Part shown: piece by piece, positions 8,209 through 16,714 of the stretch
Layout: each line of letters opens with the position of its first letter
How positions within the stretch are numbered: the first letter of the stretch is position 1
From: a virus
Direction: 5' to 3' (one strand)
Virus record (IMG/VR): IMGVR_UViG_3300025012_000046
Location: 35,506 to 99,505 of that record
Length of the DNA: 64,000 nucleotides
The notes under the pieces: generated by a model
What the model saw: only the letters and a program-made list of their open reading frames with translations
Databases searched by the model: none
What the model was told of the DNA's origin: nothing
Position numbers and translations under genes: made by a program

Positions 8209-9234
8209 ATGCAAAAATTTGTTACTTTCGGTGACGTTCACCTAAAGATCAATCGTGACGCGCCTGTTGAGTGGTCTTTTAAGCGATACAGAGCTTTATT
8301 TAAAGAGATAATTGATCGGTGCCTTAAAGAAGAAGCTACGCTTATAATCACAGGTGACTTATGTGACTCTGCTAGGCCCACTTTATCTGAATTGAAGTTG
8401 TTATTTGAGTTCTTCCATGCTTTAAAAGACAACAAAATAAACACAATACTCATATCAGGAAATCATGAAGAAGTTAACGACAAGCTAACGCTTTATAATT
8501 ACCTGCACCTGGAGAAGTTTGGTAATAAAGATGGGGCTTCTTATATACACTACCAAGACTGGAACAGCGGGTGGGTATTTGAAGACGCTAACGGAAAGCC
8601 TGAATGCTCTATATACCCAGTGTCTCACCATGAAGTACATAATTACGATTACACTAGGGGCATAAAAGGAACAAGGCCTAGCATCCTAGTCTCACACATA
8701 AGAGCGGAAATACCTCCGTTCATTTCAGAAGAAGCTCCTATAAATGAGATAGCAAAGAACTTTGATGTTTGTATTTTTGGTGACATTCACGACGAGCTTG
8801 AGTTTGATAACGTATACTACACTAATAATCCTTTAAATTGTTGTTATGAGGTCACACCTAACTGCGGTTACACAATACTTACCGTGGATAAAGGCAAATT
8901 TAACATTCAGCGTGTTAAAACTGATCTACCTAATCTGGTTAAAATCAACACGCAAGCAGAAGCATTCGAAAATGAAGTACTTAAGCTTGACCCCAAACAC
9001 TTCTATAAAATCGAAGTAGAGGGCTTAGCCGCTGAATTAAAAGCGATACCTAAGTCTGGTATCAATTTCAAAACTGAAAAACAAATCATAGAAGAGATTC
9101 AGACTGAAGAGGCGTACCACATACCAGTAAGCGACATTAAGCACGAAACTCTTGAAGAAGAGCTTATTTGGTATATGCAGCAACTAGAAATGAACGACAA
9201 AGACATACAAGGAATGATGGATGAATTTGTTTAA
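8209..9234 (+). CDS. SbcD/Mre11-like recombination nuclease subunit (T4 gp47-like)
   Basis: Metallophosphoesterase that forms an ATP-dependent DNA end-processing nuclease with the SbcC-like gene downstream. The 341-residue protein shows the phosphodiesterase motifs GDVHLK (8-13), GDLCDSARP near 49, GNHEEV near 83, SHIRAE near 164 and GDIHDE near 193. The C-terminal 100 residues form the partner-binding region. The next small gene overlaps it by 14 bases, then the SbcC partner follows. Confidence 0.9.
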   Translation: MQKFVTFGDVHLKINRDAPVEWSFKRYRALFKEIIDRCLKEEATLIITGDLCDSARPTLSELKLLFEFFHALKDNKINTILISGNHEEVNDKLTLYNYLHLEKFGNKDGASYIHYQDWNSGWVFEDANGKPECSIYPVSHHEVHNYDYTRGIKGTRPSILVSHIRAEIPPFISEEAPINEIAKNFDVCIFGDIHDELEFDNVYYTNNPLNCCYEVTPNCGYTILTVDKGKFNIQRVKTDLPNLVKINTQAEAFENEVLKLDPKHFYKIEVEGLAAELKAIPKSGINFKTEKQIIEEIQTEEAYHIPVSDIKHETLEEELIWYMQQLEMNDKDIQGMMDEFV

Positions 9235-9445
9235 ATTTAGAGCAATAAACGACGCAAAAGATCGCACGTATGGTGTAGCCGTAAGGATATTGGGGTTAGA
9301 CTTCGCAGTTATATTTAACGGGTTCCTTGATATGTGGTATTTGTTTTATGTAAAAGCATTTGGCCAAGGCATCAGTGGGCTGTACCTACAAGTACTTGGG
9401 CTTGTGATAGTTATCGGCGCGAAAGCTGACATTCTGTATGAATAA
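9221..9445 (+). CDS. Small membrane-associated protein
   Basis: 74 residues lying between and overlapping the two nuclease-subunit genes. It is hydrophobic through most of its length (ILGLDFAVIFNGFLDMWYLF and LYLQVLGLVIVIGAK), predicting one or two membrane segments. Function unknown. The overlaps at both ends suggest coupled translation with the nuclease complex. Confidence 0.5.
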   Translation: MNLFKFRAINDAKDRTYGVAVRILGLDFAVIFNGFLDMWYLFYVKAFGQGISGLYLQVLGLVIVIGAKADILYE

Positions 9446-11342
9446 AATACTAAAGGTAGTTGCTGACGATACTTTTGCTTTTGAGCACGTTGAGTTCTCT
9501 TTTAGTAACGGTATCTGGGCTATTAACGGAGAAAACGGAAAAGGTAAATCAAGTTTGTTCTTTCTTTTGGCTCAGGGGTTCTTTAATAAGAACCCCAAGT
9601 CAACTGACATTGACGACATTAACAATTGCATCACAGGAAGACCTTCTGTTATAGAGATAGAATGGTTTAACACTGACTCTAGTGTGACGTACAAAGTGGT
9701 AAACTCTAGGAAGGCCGGGAAGATAGAAGTATGGGCAGACGAAACTAACATCTCCGGTAAGACTATCCCACAGAGCCTGAAGATTATAGAAGAGAAGCTA
9801 GGCTGTAACTACGAGAACTTCATAACACAGTGCTTTGTTGATAGCACAACCACACTTGATCTTGTAGAAAGCAGCAATGACGCACCACGTAAAGCTTTCA
9901 TCAATAAACTGCTCAAGTTTGAAGAGCTAGACGCCAAGCTGGAAGTATTTAAGCAGCGCAAGAAAAGCCTTGACTCTAGCATCGAAGCTGACAACAGGCA
10001 ACTGGCTACACTAACGTCATCTGTAGGAGAATTGCAAGAAGAGACTGAAGAAGACCTTAAGCTGGAAGAGGAGCTTAAGGCTAAGGTAACGGCTGCTGAA
10101 ACCAAATTGTCTAGTCTCAGGGAAGCTAGAGCAGTATTGCACAGTAAATTCCAAGCTACTAAAGATGAAATAGAAGCTTGGACGCAATGCAAAACTGCTA
10201 GAGATGAGATAAGCAAACTTGAGGCAGAGCTTTCTGAACTAGAGACAGTAATTACTGAAGTAGATCAGCTTGATGACTTGAAAGAAAGCAGAAAGAATTA
10301 CTACTCAGAGTTAAACCTACTAAAGATAAACGAGTCTGAGTACGTCAATAAAATTAGGGACTGTAACAACGCTATAAAAAATAAGACGTGCCCCACATGT
10401 GGGCATGATATTAACATTAAGCCTTTTGTTAAAGACTTGGTTGTTTACCAAACAACGCTTAACGACATACTCAAGTCAAAGGGCGCAGTTGAGGAGTCTC
10501 TTAATAGCATTAACGTTGACCTTAAGCTGTACGAAAAGCAGCAGGAATTATCTAATAAGCTAGATAAGCTTAAGGTACAAAGCAGTTCGCTGACTGTAGA
10601 CATTAAAGCAATTACCAAGAAAAAGGAAAAGCTACAAGAAGAGGGCAACACTTTAAACGCTGAGGTGTCAGCAAAGGAAACAGAGTTAAATGAGTACCGC
10701 AACGCTCATAGAAGAGTATTGGAGAGTAACCAGCAAGCTAAGACAATTAGAGAAGTCAATGCAAGAGTCACAGCAAACAATGAAAAGCTTAACAGAAACA
10801 TTGGAGAGCTTCAAACAAACATTGGACAGAATGAGCGACGACTGGAAGTAGTAAAAAAGTGGATAACTATACTTGGACCTAAAGGTTTCCGTGTCCACAA
10901 AATGAACAAGTTTCTTTCACAGCTTAACAAAGCTATGAAGAAGTACTCAGATATTTTGTCTAACGGTAGGATCGTCAGTAAGTTTTACGTTGACGAAGAT
11001 GGCAAGATACAGTTTAAGGTGCGAGATATTGACAAGGCCTTGCCGTTCGCATGTTGGTCTTCTGGGGAGAAGGCTAGGGTTAAGCTTAGTTGTTTATTTG
11101 CCGTACTGGAGTTGTTGGAAGATATTGGTGGCAGTTGTTTTAACATCCTATACTTGGACGAGATAGGCGTAACACTAGACCAAGAAGGTAAAGATAATTT
11201 GTTCGAAGTGTTGGCTTACCTTAAGAGCAAAGCAAAGTGTATCTACTGTATTAGCCACACACCTTTGGTAAACCCAGTTGTGTTTGACGGCAATTTCAAC
11301 ATGGAAAAAACTGACGGAATATCTAGCATTTTAGGAGCTTAG
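9438..11342 (+). CDS. SbcC/Rad50-like ATPase subunit (T4 gp46-like)
   Basis: ATPase partner of the SbcD-like nuclease in recombination-dependent replication and end resection. The 634-residue protein has Walker A GENGKGKSS near residue 34, long coiled coils on each side of a zinc hook (CPTCGHD near residue 318), an ABC signature-like CWSSGEKAR near 538 and Walker B ILYLDEIG near 570 with the catalytic Glu. Domain order and length fit phage members, which are much shorter than bacterial SbcC. Confidence 0.93.
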   Translation: MNKILKVVADDTFAFEHVEFSFSNGIWAINGENGKGKSSLFFLLAQGFFNKNPKSTDIDDINNCITGRPSVIEIEWFNTDSSVTYKVVNSRKAGKIEVWADETNISGKTIPQSLKIIEEKLGCNYENFITQCFVDSTTTLDLVESSNDAPRKAFINKLLKFEELDAKLEVFKQRKKSLDSSIEADNRQLATLTSSVGELQEETEEDLKLEEELKAKVTAAETKLSSLREARAVLHSKFQATKDEIEAWTQCKTARDEISKLEAELSELETVITEVDQLDDLKESRKNYYSELNLLKINESEYVNKIRDCNNAIKNKTCPTCGHDINIKPFVKDLVVYQTTLNDILKSKGAVEESLNSINVDLKLYEKQQELSNKLDKLKVQSSSLTVDIKAITKKKEKLQEEGNTLNAEVSAKETELNEYRNAHRRVLESNQQAKTIREVNARVTANNEKLNRNIGELQTNIGQNERRLEVVKKWITILGPKGFRVHKMNKFLSQLNKAMKKYSDILSNGRIVSKFYVDEDGKIQFKVRDIDKALPFACWSSGEKARVKLSCLFAVLELLEDIGGSCFNILYLDEIGVTLDQEGKDNLFEVLAYLKSKAKCIYCISHTPLVNPVVFDGNFNMEKTDGISSILGA

Positions 11343-11343
11343 T

Positions 11344-11532
11344 ATGTGTTTTATCTTTCATAATTGGTCTAAGTGGTGTGCGCCGGTAGACACAGGCACA
11401 CACTTTTATAAGGCACAGTATTCTGAGTGTTTAGATTGTGGTAAAATTAAGGTTAGACGCATTACTTTGTGGAAGGGTGGCAACGCATGTGCAGTGCCTG
11501 CTGAACAAATTAAAAAGGCGTTAGGTAAATGA
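11344..11532 (+). CDS. Small zinc-ribbon-like protein
   Basis: 62 residues, with Cys at 2, then NWSKWCAPV and a CLDCGK pair near residues 31-34; possibly a one-finger zinc ribbon. It resembles small phage proteins of unknown role found beside recombination genes. It overlaps the next start by four bases. Confidence 0.55.
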   Translation: MCFIFHNWSKWCAPVDTGTHFYKAQYSECLDCGKIKVRRITLWKGGNACAVPAEQIKKALGK

Positions 11533-13187
11533 AGTGGTGGGAAGTTCAACCTGAAGACGTTGCAGAGCTACTTGCGGTTACAAATTCCATTAAGGCTATT
11601 AAGTCTCACAAGGAGAAAAAGGAATTTGTAACCGTAACTGTACCTAACCTTAGACCTGAAGTTAGTTACCTGTTTTCGGTGTTTCTGTATCACTCTTTGT
11701 TTAATTCTAGGTGGGCTGTAATTGATATATCTAACTACTTCACAGTGCGCAAGAAGAATGCAAATGAGTCTACAGCTGAAGACTTTATTAAACTGCTTAG
11801 AGCGTATGATAGAAAAAAGCCTAGACTACGCAAAGACTCAAAGCTGTTCAAGTTTTTGCAGCTGTGTGATAAGCCATACTTTGATTTCTACGCTTCTCTA
11901 TTAGAAAAGAAGTTCCATGAGGGGTTGCCACTTACTGAATGCCAAGAGCTTCTAAACCTGGAAGAAGTTTCACTATCTGACATTTATGACCCAGAGGAAA
12001 AGGTAAGGGAGAACCTAGAAGCCCTTACCTTCCCAGTGGCTATTACTAGGGTTGACCACATTGAAGCTGAGTTTGTGATATTTGTCAAGCGCACAGACGC
12101 AGTATATTGCTATAAAATTGTGAATGGGCAACTTAAAACCACATGGGGAGCATTATACAACATCCGGTCCACCAGTACTATATTTGATCAGCCTGTTTAT
12201 GCTGTAGCTGGTATTAGGGTTAAGATAGATGACCCTAATTTTGCGGGAAGAAGGAAAGCTACTACAGCTATTAGAAACAAAAAGAGAAACACAACGTACT
12301 ACAAGTTCATTCCGATGGATTTGTTCAAAGACAGGACAGAGATAGAGGCTTACATTAACGGCGAAGAGGTAACTCCATTTATTGAGCGTTATAAAAATCT
12401 ACAGGAGTTCCTAGACTATAGCTTTGTATTCGGCAGCTCAGACGATTATGTTGGATTTGCGAATAGCGAACAAGACTTACAAGAAGAGGTCACTAAGCTT
12501 CTAGGCAAAAATAAACAAGGATACTTGGTATTTTACGACGAGAATTCTGTAAGAACCATGACCGTATCTGCTAAGAAGTGTGCCACAGTAGAAACCGTTA
12601 TTGACAGCTTATGGGTAGAGGGTGAAGAAGTAAAAGGCTTTATTGTTTGGCACAACGCAGAAATGCACAAGGTAGCTTTGGACTTGCCTAGTAAACACAA
12701 AGGATTGCTTAAAAATCCGCAGGCGCTTAAAACTAGAGTTTTAGACTGTATATACTTTAGAGTTAACGATAAGTGCTTTTATTTCCCGGTGCAGTTCAAC
12801 TTTAACTCAAAATTTTGGGGGAGTACTAGAGCAGGCGTGTATTTAACTTGTTGCTGTGTTTGTGGTGGAACTGAATATAAACATGATGGAAACGGTATCT
12901 GTACCTCTTGTCTGATGAATATGTATAACATTTTTAGGAGGGTTGGTCCTAACAATTGGCACAATGAAACAAGGAATCAACAAAAGAAAAGGTCAAAAGT
13001 AGGCTGGCACCACAGTATTCTGGATAACGCTAAGGTTAGGTTTCAGGGATACAGGCTTAAGGGTAGGGTAGACGGGGCTATAATGTACGTGCCAGATGAA
13101 GAGGCTCAAGCTAAGTACGAGCATGAAATATCAAAGCAGGGTTGGAATAAAAACTTAAAGAAGAGCAAAATGAAAGGTAAAATATGA
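11529..13187 (+). CDS. Large early protein of unknown function
   Basis: 552 residues, not recognised. The N-terminal 150 residues are charged and helical (KSHKEKKEFVTVTVPNL; then LLRAYDRKKPRLRKDSKL). The middle part is beta-rich. The C-terminus has a putative zinc site, CCCVCGGTEY followed after 10 residues by CTSC (residues about 436-455), then a very basic tail ending KNLKKSKMKGKI. The position between the gp46/gp47 pair and the RuvC-like resolvase argues for a DNA replication or recombination role, for instance a helicase loader or primase, but no Walker, TOPRIM or helicase motif is visible. Confidence 0.6.
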   Translation: MKWWEVQPEDVAELLAVTNSIKAIKSHKEKKEFVTVTVPNLRPEVSYLFSVFLYHSLFNSRWAVIDISNYFTVRKKNANESTAEDFIKLLRAYDRKKPRLRKDSKLFKFLQLCDKPYFDFYASLLEKKFHEGLPLTECQELLNLEEVSLSDIYDPEEKVRENLEALTFPVAITRVDHIEAEFVIFVKRTDAVYCYKIVNGQLKTTWGALYNIRSTSTIFDQPVYAVAGIRVKIDDPNFAGRRKATTAIRNKKRNTTYYKFIPMDLFKDRTEIEAYINGEEVTPFIERYKNLQEFLDYSFVFGSSDDYVGFANSEQDLQEEVTKLLGKNKQGYLVFYDENSVRTMTVSAKKCATVETVIDSLWVEGEEVKGFIVWHNAEMHKVALDLPSKHKGLLKNPQALKTRVLDCIYFRVNDKCFYFPVQFNFNSKFWGSTRAGVYLTCCCVCGGTEYKHDGNGICTSCLMNMYNIFRRVGPNNWHNETRNQQKKRSKVGWHHSILDNAKVRFQGYRLKGRVDGAIMYVPDEEAQAKYEHEISKQGWNKNLKKSKMKGKI

Positions 13188-13390
13188 ATGTTGGTGATAC
13201 AGTACGCCTAACAAAAGATATTTGGGACGATGGGTGTGATAATCATCACCCTCCAGGGTATCTAGCTCGTAAAGGGGAGATACTTGTAGTTAGAAGTATA
13301 GAACAAGGCCGTACTTGGGTTGGAGTATCACACGCTAACAGACCGGACGGGTGGTTTAATGTATACAATGGAGAATACGAAATAGTATGA
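13184..13390 (+). CDS. Small SH3/KOW-like protein
   Basis: 68 residues beginning MNVGDTVRLTKDIWD, then YLARKGEILVVRSIE and WFNVYNGEYEIV; this spacing of Gly and hydrophobic residues is typical of small SH3-like beta barrels in phages. It overlaps its neighbours by four bases on each side, so it is part of a tight operon with the resolvase. Role unknown. Confidence 0.6.
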   Translation: MNVGDTVRLTKDIWDDGCDNHHPPGYLARKGEILVVRSIEQGRTWVGVSHANRPDGWFNVYNGEYEIV

Positions 13391-13947
13391 TTATAAGCAT
13401 AGACCTATCTAAACGCTCAACAGGTGTGTGTGCGTTAGACATGAATGGGAACCTGATTGATTTTTTGCTAGTACATAATGAGCACCTACACGAAGAAGAA
13501 TTATTCATCTATAACATAAGTCAGATCGTAGATTTCAGCAGAGGCCTCGCTGCTAGGTACGTATTGGAAGGTTTTGTTACTGAAGCACTTGCGCTGCATG
13601 CTCCTAGTAAAGATAAAGATCAGTTGTTCGGGCAGTTCTGGATTCTGCAATACGAGCTAGCTAAGGAGTTTGCTACCGTACCTAGGGGTAAGATCACTGT
13701 TGCTGAGTGGAGAAGTAGTGTGCTGACTAAAGCAGAGCAGCGAGAGCTAAAGGCTGAAGATAGCAAGAATGGTTTGAAAATTGGGTGTGTACGTAAGCTG
13801 CCGGAAGATGTTAGGGAAAGGTTTGAGCACTACCTGGCTGTTAATAAAGTAAAGAGAATTGCTAGTAAAGAGCCTTTGTATGATTTATCTGACGCATATC
13901 ACATTGGCAAATATAGGTTATCTTATGGAAGAGAAAATAAAATATGA
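13387..13947 (+). CDS. RuvC-like Holliday junction resolvase
   Basis: RNase H-fold endonuclease that resolves recombination junctions and probably debranches DNA before packaging. In the 186-residue protein the first strand is IISIDLSKRSTG, with catalytic Asp near residue 6; a second acidic position is LEGFVTEAL near 58-64; and the C-terminal acidic pair is in YDLSDAYHIGKY near 167-177. These four positions follow the RuvC layout. It lies with ligase and gp46/47-like genes, which supports the call. Confidence 0.75.
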   Translation: MIISIDLSKRSTGVCALDMNGNLIDFLLVHNEHLHEEELFIYNISQIVDFSRGLAARYVLEGFVTEALALHAPSKDKDQLFGQFWILQYELAKEFATVPRGKITVAEWRSSVLTKAEQRELKAEDSKNGLKIGCVRKLPEDVRERFEHYLAVNKVKRIASKEPLYDLSDAYHIGKYRLSYGRENKI

Positions 13948-14107
13948 ATACGAGGCGCACAAACCGATAAAGCATAAGCGTATACCTTGGCCTATTTGCG
14001 CTCATTGTGGTTTGGTATACCTTAATAATGATGTTACTAGGTGGTGCGTAAGGATGGGCTGCAACGCTTCTTACCATCCTCAGTATAAGAATCAGTTCAA
14101 ATATTAG
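13925..14107 (+). CDS. Small zinc-binding protein
   Basis: 60 residues from the ATG at 13925; a longer frame exists but its N-terminus is a shadow of the resolvase gene. It carries CAHCG near 31-35 and C-x4-C (CVRMGC) near 47-52, a probable zinc ribbon, with an aromatic/basic tail. Overlaps the resolvase end by 23 bases. Unknown function. Confidence 0.55.
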   Translation: MEEKIKYEYEAHKPIKHKRIPWPICAHCGLVYLNNDVTRWCVRMGCNASYHPQYKNQFKY

Positions 14108-14116
14108 GAGTTAGTT

Positions 14117-14458
14117 TTGGAAAAGTTACCTAGAGTAAAAGAAGAAGACATAAATATTGGATGCTATACTTGCTCAACTGTATCTTCTAAGGCCAATTTG
14201 CATATGCCAATTTGTGTAGGTTTTGGAGAGGCATATGTAACTAAAGACGGTGTTAGATATTACGACGGAGAGTTAGATTGTAACAAGGGCAACCAACCTA
14301 AGACCCTGTATGAGATAGAATTGGAAGCTAAAAATTATCCTGATGCAGACTGGCAGCTAGTAATGTATAGTCCTTGCACGGAGAAGTATATCAACGGCAA
14401 GGAGAAGGTGAGTGGTTTATGGTTGAAAGTAACAAAGGCTTTGCTTAGAGCAATTTAA
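14117..14458 (+). CDS. Hypothetical cysteine-containing protein
   Basis: 113 residues from a TTG that has AGGAG seven bases upstream. Cys residues are spread (CYTC near 16-19, then single Cys in PICVG, LDCNK, SPCTE), so a metal site is possible. Not recognised. It is the last gene before the third sigma-70 promoter. Confidence 0.55.
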   Translation: MEKLPRVKEEDINIGCYTCSTVSSKANLHMPICVGFGEAYVTKDGVRYYDGELDCNKGNQPKTLYEIELEAKNYPDADWQLVMYSPCTEKYINGKEKVSGLWLKVTKALLRAI

Positions 14459-14469
14459 TAAAGTTTATC

Positions 14470-14498
14470 TTGACAAACCATTACGAATGTGTTATAAT
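14470..14498 (+). promoter_or_regulatory. Sigma-70 promoter, near-perfect consensus
   Basis: TTGACA (14470-14475), 17-base spacer, TATAAT (14493-14498), again with CTTGACAAAC and TGTTATAATGC. It gives the HExxH protease gene and the genes after it a separate strong early start. Confidence 0.9.
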
Positions 14499-14535
14499 GC
14501 TGTTACTTTAATAGATTGATATGTGGAGGTTTTAA

Positions 14536-14925
14536 ATGACAATCGTATCTACCACCAAACCAAACCAAGCATATCACAAATTCGTCGGCTTTTTAACTAA
14601 AAAATTTCCTATCAATCGGCCTAATAACATAGAAATTCGTCTAGAGGATTACAAATACATTCCTTACAAAGTCAACGGAGAGCTTACAAGAGCTTACGCC
14701 ACAATCAACGCTGTAAGGAATTCAGACAAACTTGTTATTAGGCTGGCTGTAGGAAAGAACGGACACACAATCAAAGAAAAGTTAAATTCAATTGCGCACG
14801 AATACTGTCACTGTATGCAGCACTACAGAGGGGAGGTGTTTAACACAGACTGGGACGCTAGGTTGGAACTAGAAGCAATAGAGTTTGCAAATTCAGTTGT
14901 GAGTAGTTACTATAAAATGATATGA
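14536..14925 (+). CDS. Small HExxH zinc metalloprotease-like protein
   Basis: 129 residues. The zincin motif is HEYCH in SIAHEYCHCMQHY near residues 92-104, with a downstream Glu-rich helix (ELEAIEFAN) that could give the third ligand, much as in ImmA/IrrE-type and SprT-type peptidases. The rest is a short alpha/beta fold with a beta hairpin before the active helix. It has its own strong promoter, GGAGG seven bases before the ATG, and is the first gene of its transcript, so it is made early and in quantity. ImmA-like enzymes cleave repressors; whether this one targets a host regulator or defence protein is inference. Confidence 0.75.
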   Translation: MTIVSTTKPNQAYHKFVGFLTKKFPINRPNNIEIRLEDYKYIPYKVNGELTRAYATINAVRNSDKLVIRLAVGKNGHTIKEKLNSIAHEYCHCMQHYRGEVFNTDWDARLELEAIEFANSVVSSYYKMI

Positions 14926-14938
14926 GGTCTAAACCAAA

Positions 14939-15736
14939 TTGGAAATATTTTCAGAGTTCACCACTAGCTTGGTGATACCAGATGCTCATATTGAGCCTGG
15001 GCAAGATTTAAGTAGATTTGAAAAGCTAGGAAAGCTGATAGTAGAAAGAAAGCCTAACAGGATAATATCTCTTGGTGATTTTGTAACGCTAAGTGCTTTA
15101 AGTAACTGGGATTTATCCAAGGCCGGCGTCATGGAAAACCGAAGGTACTCCTTGGATATGGAGGCAGGTAAGACTGCTATTAACCTAATGTTGTCACCAC
15201 TAAGGGAAGTGCAAGAGAAGCAGAGAAAAGCTAAGGAAAAGATTTATAAACCACGACTAGTATTCATAAAAGGGAACCATTGCAGTCGTTTACCTAGGTA
15301 CTTAGAGACTAAACCTGAGCTTAAAGACCACCTAGATATTGACAAAGATTTGCAGTTAGTTGAAAACGGATTCACTGATATAGTTGAATACAGAGACTAC
15401 ATTGAATTTGATGGTGTAAACTTCACACACGCACCACAAAACGCAGCTAATCAGCCTGTAAGCGGAAAGTACGCTATACATCGTGCAGCAGAAATGACGG
15501 CCAAGAGCTTAGTATTTGCCCACAGTCACCGTAGAGAAGCGGTAAATTACTACCGACACGGCTCTCATAACTTGACTCAAATTTATATGGCAGGGGCATT
15601 TTTTGAGCATACTGAAAGTTACGCTTATGGTGGACTTAACGCTTACTGTAGGTCATGTGCAATACTGACACACTTTGCTGAAGGTAGATTCGACGTAGAG
15701 GAAATAAGCTTAGAAAGATTGCACAGGATGTTTTAA
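14939..15736 (+). CDS. Calcineurin-like metallophosphoesterase
   Basis: 265 residues, TTG start with GAGGT upstream. The motifs are SLVIPDAHIEPG (Asp-x-His near 15-17), ISLGDFVTLSAL near 43, IKGNHCSRLPRY near 110, and late FTHAP and FAHSHRRE, each placed as in the phosphoesterase family. It differs from the SbcD-like gene in having no capping domain and no ATPase partner. Phage members are proposed to act on nucleotides, RNA or DNA; the substrate is not known. Confidence 0.85.
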   Translation: MEIFSEFTTSLVIPDAHIEPGQDLSRFEKLGKLIVERKPNRIISLGDFVTLSALSNWDLSKAGVMENRRYSLDMEAGKTAINLMLSPLREVQEKQRKAKEKIYKPRLVFIKGNHCSRLPRYLETKPELKDHLDIDKDLQLVENGFTDIVEYRDYIEFDGVNFTHAPQNAANQPVSGKYAIHRAAEMTAKSLVFAHSHRREAVNYYRHGSHNLTQIYMAGAFFEHTESYAYGGLNAYCRSCAILTHFAEGRFDVEEISLERLHRMF

Positions 15737-15756
15737 AGTATAATAGAGGCTAACAA

Positions 15757-15882
15757 ATGAAACACATATTTTTGATATTATGCTGTACCGGTTTGTTAAC
15801 ATCGTGCACAGTACAAATACCAGTTAAAAGATGTGGCGAATGTACTTGGTATCGGGTGGTGTGTGTTGAAGATTGCCGGTAG
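15757..15882 (+). CDS. Small early lipoprotein, cysteine-rich
   Basis: 41 residues, too short for most gene finders. The N-terminus MKHIFLILCCTGLLTSC is a lipoprotein signal peptide with lipobox LLTSC, so the mature chain is only about 25 residues and holds four more Cys (RCGECTWYRVVCVEDCR). It has AGAGG upstream of the ATG. A tiny outer-membrane lipoprotein made early recalls the T5 Llp protein, which blocks the receptor against superinfection, but the sequences are not visibly related; the role is inference. Confidence 0.55.
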   Translation: MKHIFLILCCTGLLTSCTVQIPVKRCGECTWYRVVCVEDCR

Positions 15883-15897
15883 ATAAAGGTAAAAACA

Positions 15898-16158
15898 ATG
15901 GAACACGCAATGAGAGAGGCTGCTGAAGCCAAGCCTAAGAAAACAAAAACCAAAAAGAAGTCATTCATTGAAAATTTAATAGGTCAGAAAATAATCATCC
16001 TTGATGACTATGGTGATCAGCTATACGCAAAAGCTGGAAAAGATATTGTACTAGTTGAGATAGATGATGTGCGTAGAGTTTACGTTATCGCTATTGGAGA
16101 AAAACAATTTGCTGTACATTACGACAACATAGGAGGAATAGGCACGCTTAGTGAGTGA
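15898..16158 (+). CDS. Hypothetical protein with basic N-terminus
   Basis: 86 residues. The first 30 are Lys-rich (KPKKTKTKKKSFIENL), possibly nucleic-acid binding. The remainder is beta-rich (KIIILDDYGDQLYAKAGKDI), perhaps a small barrel. It overlaps the HD-domain gene by eight bases. Not recognised. Confidence 0.5.
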   Translation: MEHAMREAAEAKPKKTKTKKKSFIENLIGQKIIILDDYGDQLYAKAGKDIVLVEIDDVRRVYVIAIGEKQFAVHYDNIGGIGTLSE

Positions 16159-16711
16159 GATATTTGAAGAAGAACTAAAACAGATACAGGATAATGAGAT
16201 ACGAGAGTTTACTAGGTATATACTTAGTAAAAGGCCTTCTTATTTCGACCACGTAGCAGCCTCATCTACAGGTAAATACCATAACCCAAATGAAAACGGT
16301 GTTGGAGGTTTGATTAGACACACCAAAGGGGTATGCTATATGGCTAAGGAATTTGCCAGTGTGTACAACTTCGCACCAATTGATGTTGACATTGTAATGT
16401 CTGCTGCCATTTTGCACGATATTTGTAAATATGGTATTGGTATAAAGCAGGCTCACACAACACGCGACCATGATGAACAAGGTGCAAAATATATACAGAT
16501 AATGGCAAAAACTGCCCCGCCTTGCCGTTATTTAGATGAAATATGTCGAGCAGTAGCAGCACACATGGGCAGATGGAAAGTAGGAAAAACGGTTGTATTT
16601 CCCAAAGACCTAAACGAAATACAACAGTGTCTCCACTTGGCTGATGTAGCTGCTAGTCGAAAGAAAGTAAACATAGAACTGTTTGACGAAGACACACCAC
16701 TAATAGGATAA
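16151..16711 (+). CDS. HD-domain phosphohydrolase
   Basis: 186 residues, GTG start. HD signature: GLIRHTKG (first His), AAILHDICKYG (His-Asp near residues 79-80), DHDEQGAKY (His near 98), then AAHMGRW and a late Asp in HLADVAASRKK. This is the layout of metal-dependent HD phosphohydrolases such as nucleotidases and dGTPase or cyclic-nucleotide hydrolases. The location among nucleotide genes suggests dNMP/dNTP hydrolysis, but a nuclease or signalling-nucleotide role is possible. Confidence 0.85.
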   Translation: MSEIFEEELKQIQDNEIREFTRYILSKRPSYFDHVAASSTGKYHNPNENGVGGLIRHTKGVCYMAKEFASVYNFAPIDVDIVMSAAILHDICKYGIGIKQAHTTRDHDEQGAKYIQIMAKTAPPCRYLDEICRAVAAHMGRWKVGKTVVFPKDLNEIQQCLHLADVAASRKKVNIELFDEDTPLIG

Positions 16712-16714
16712 CAA

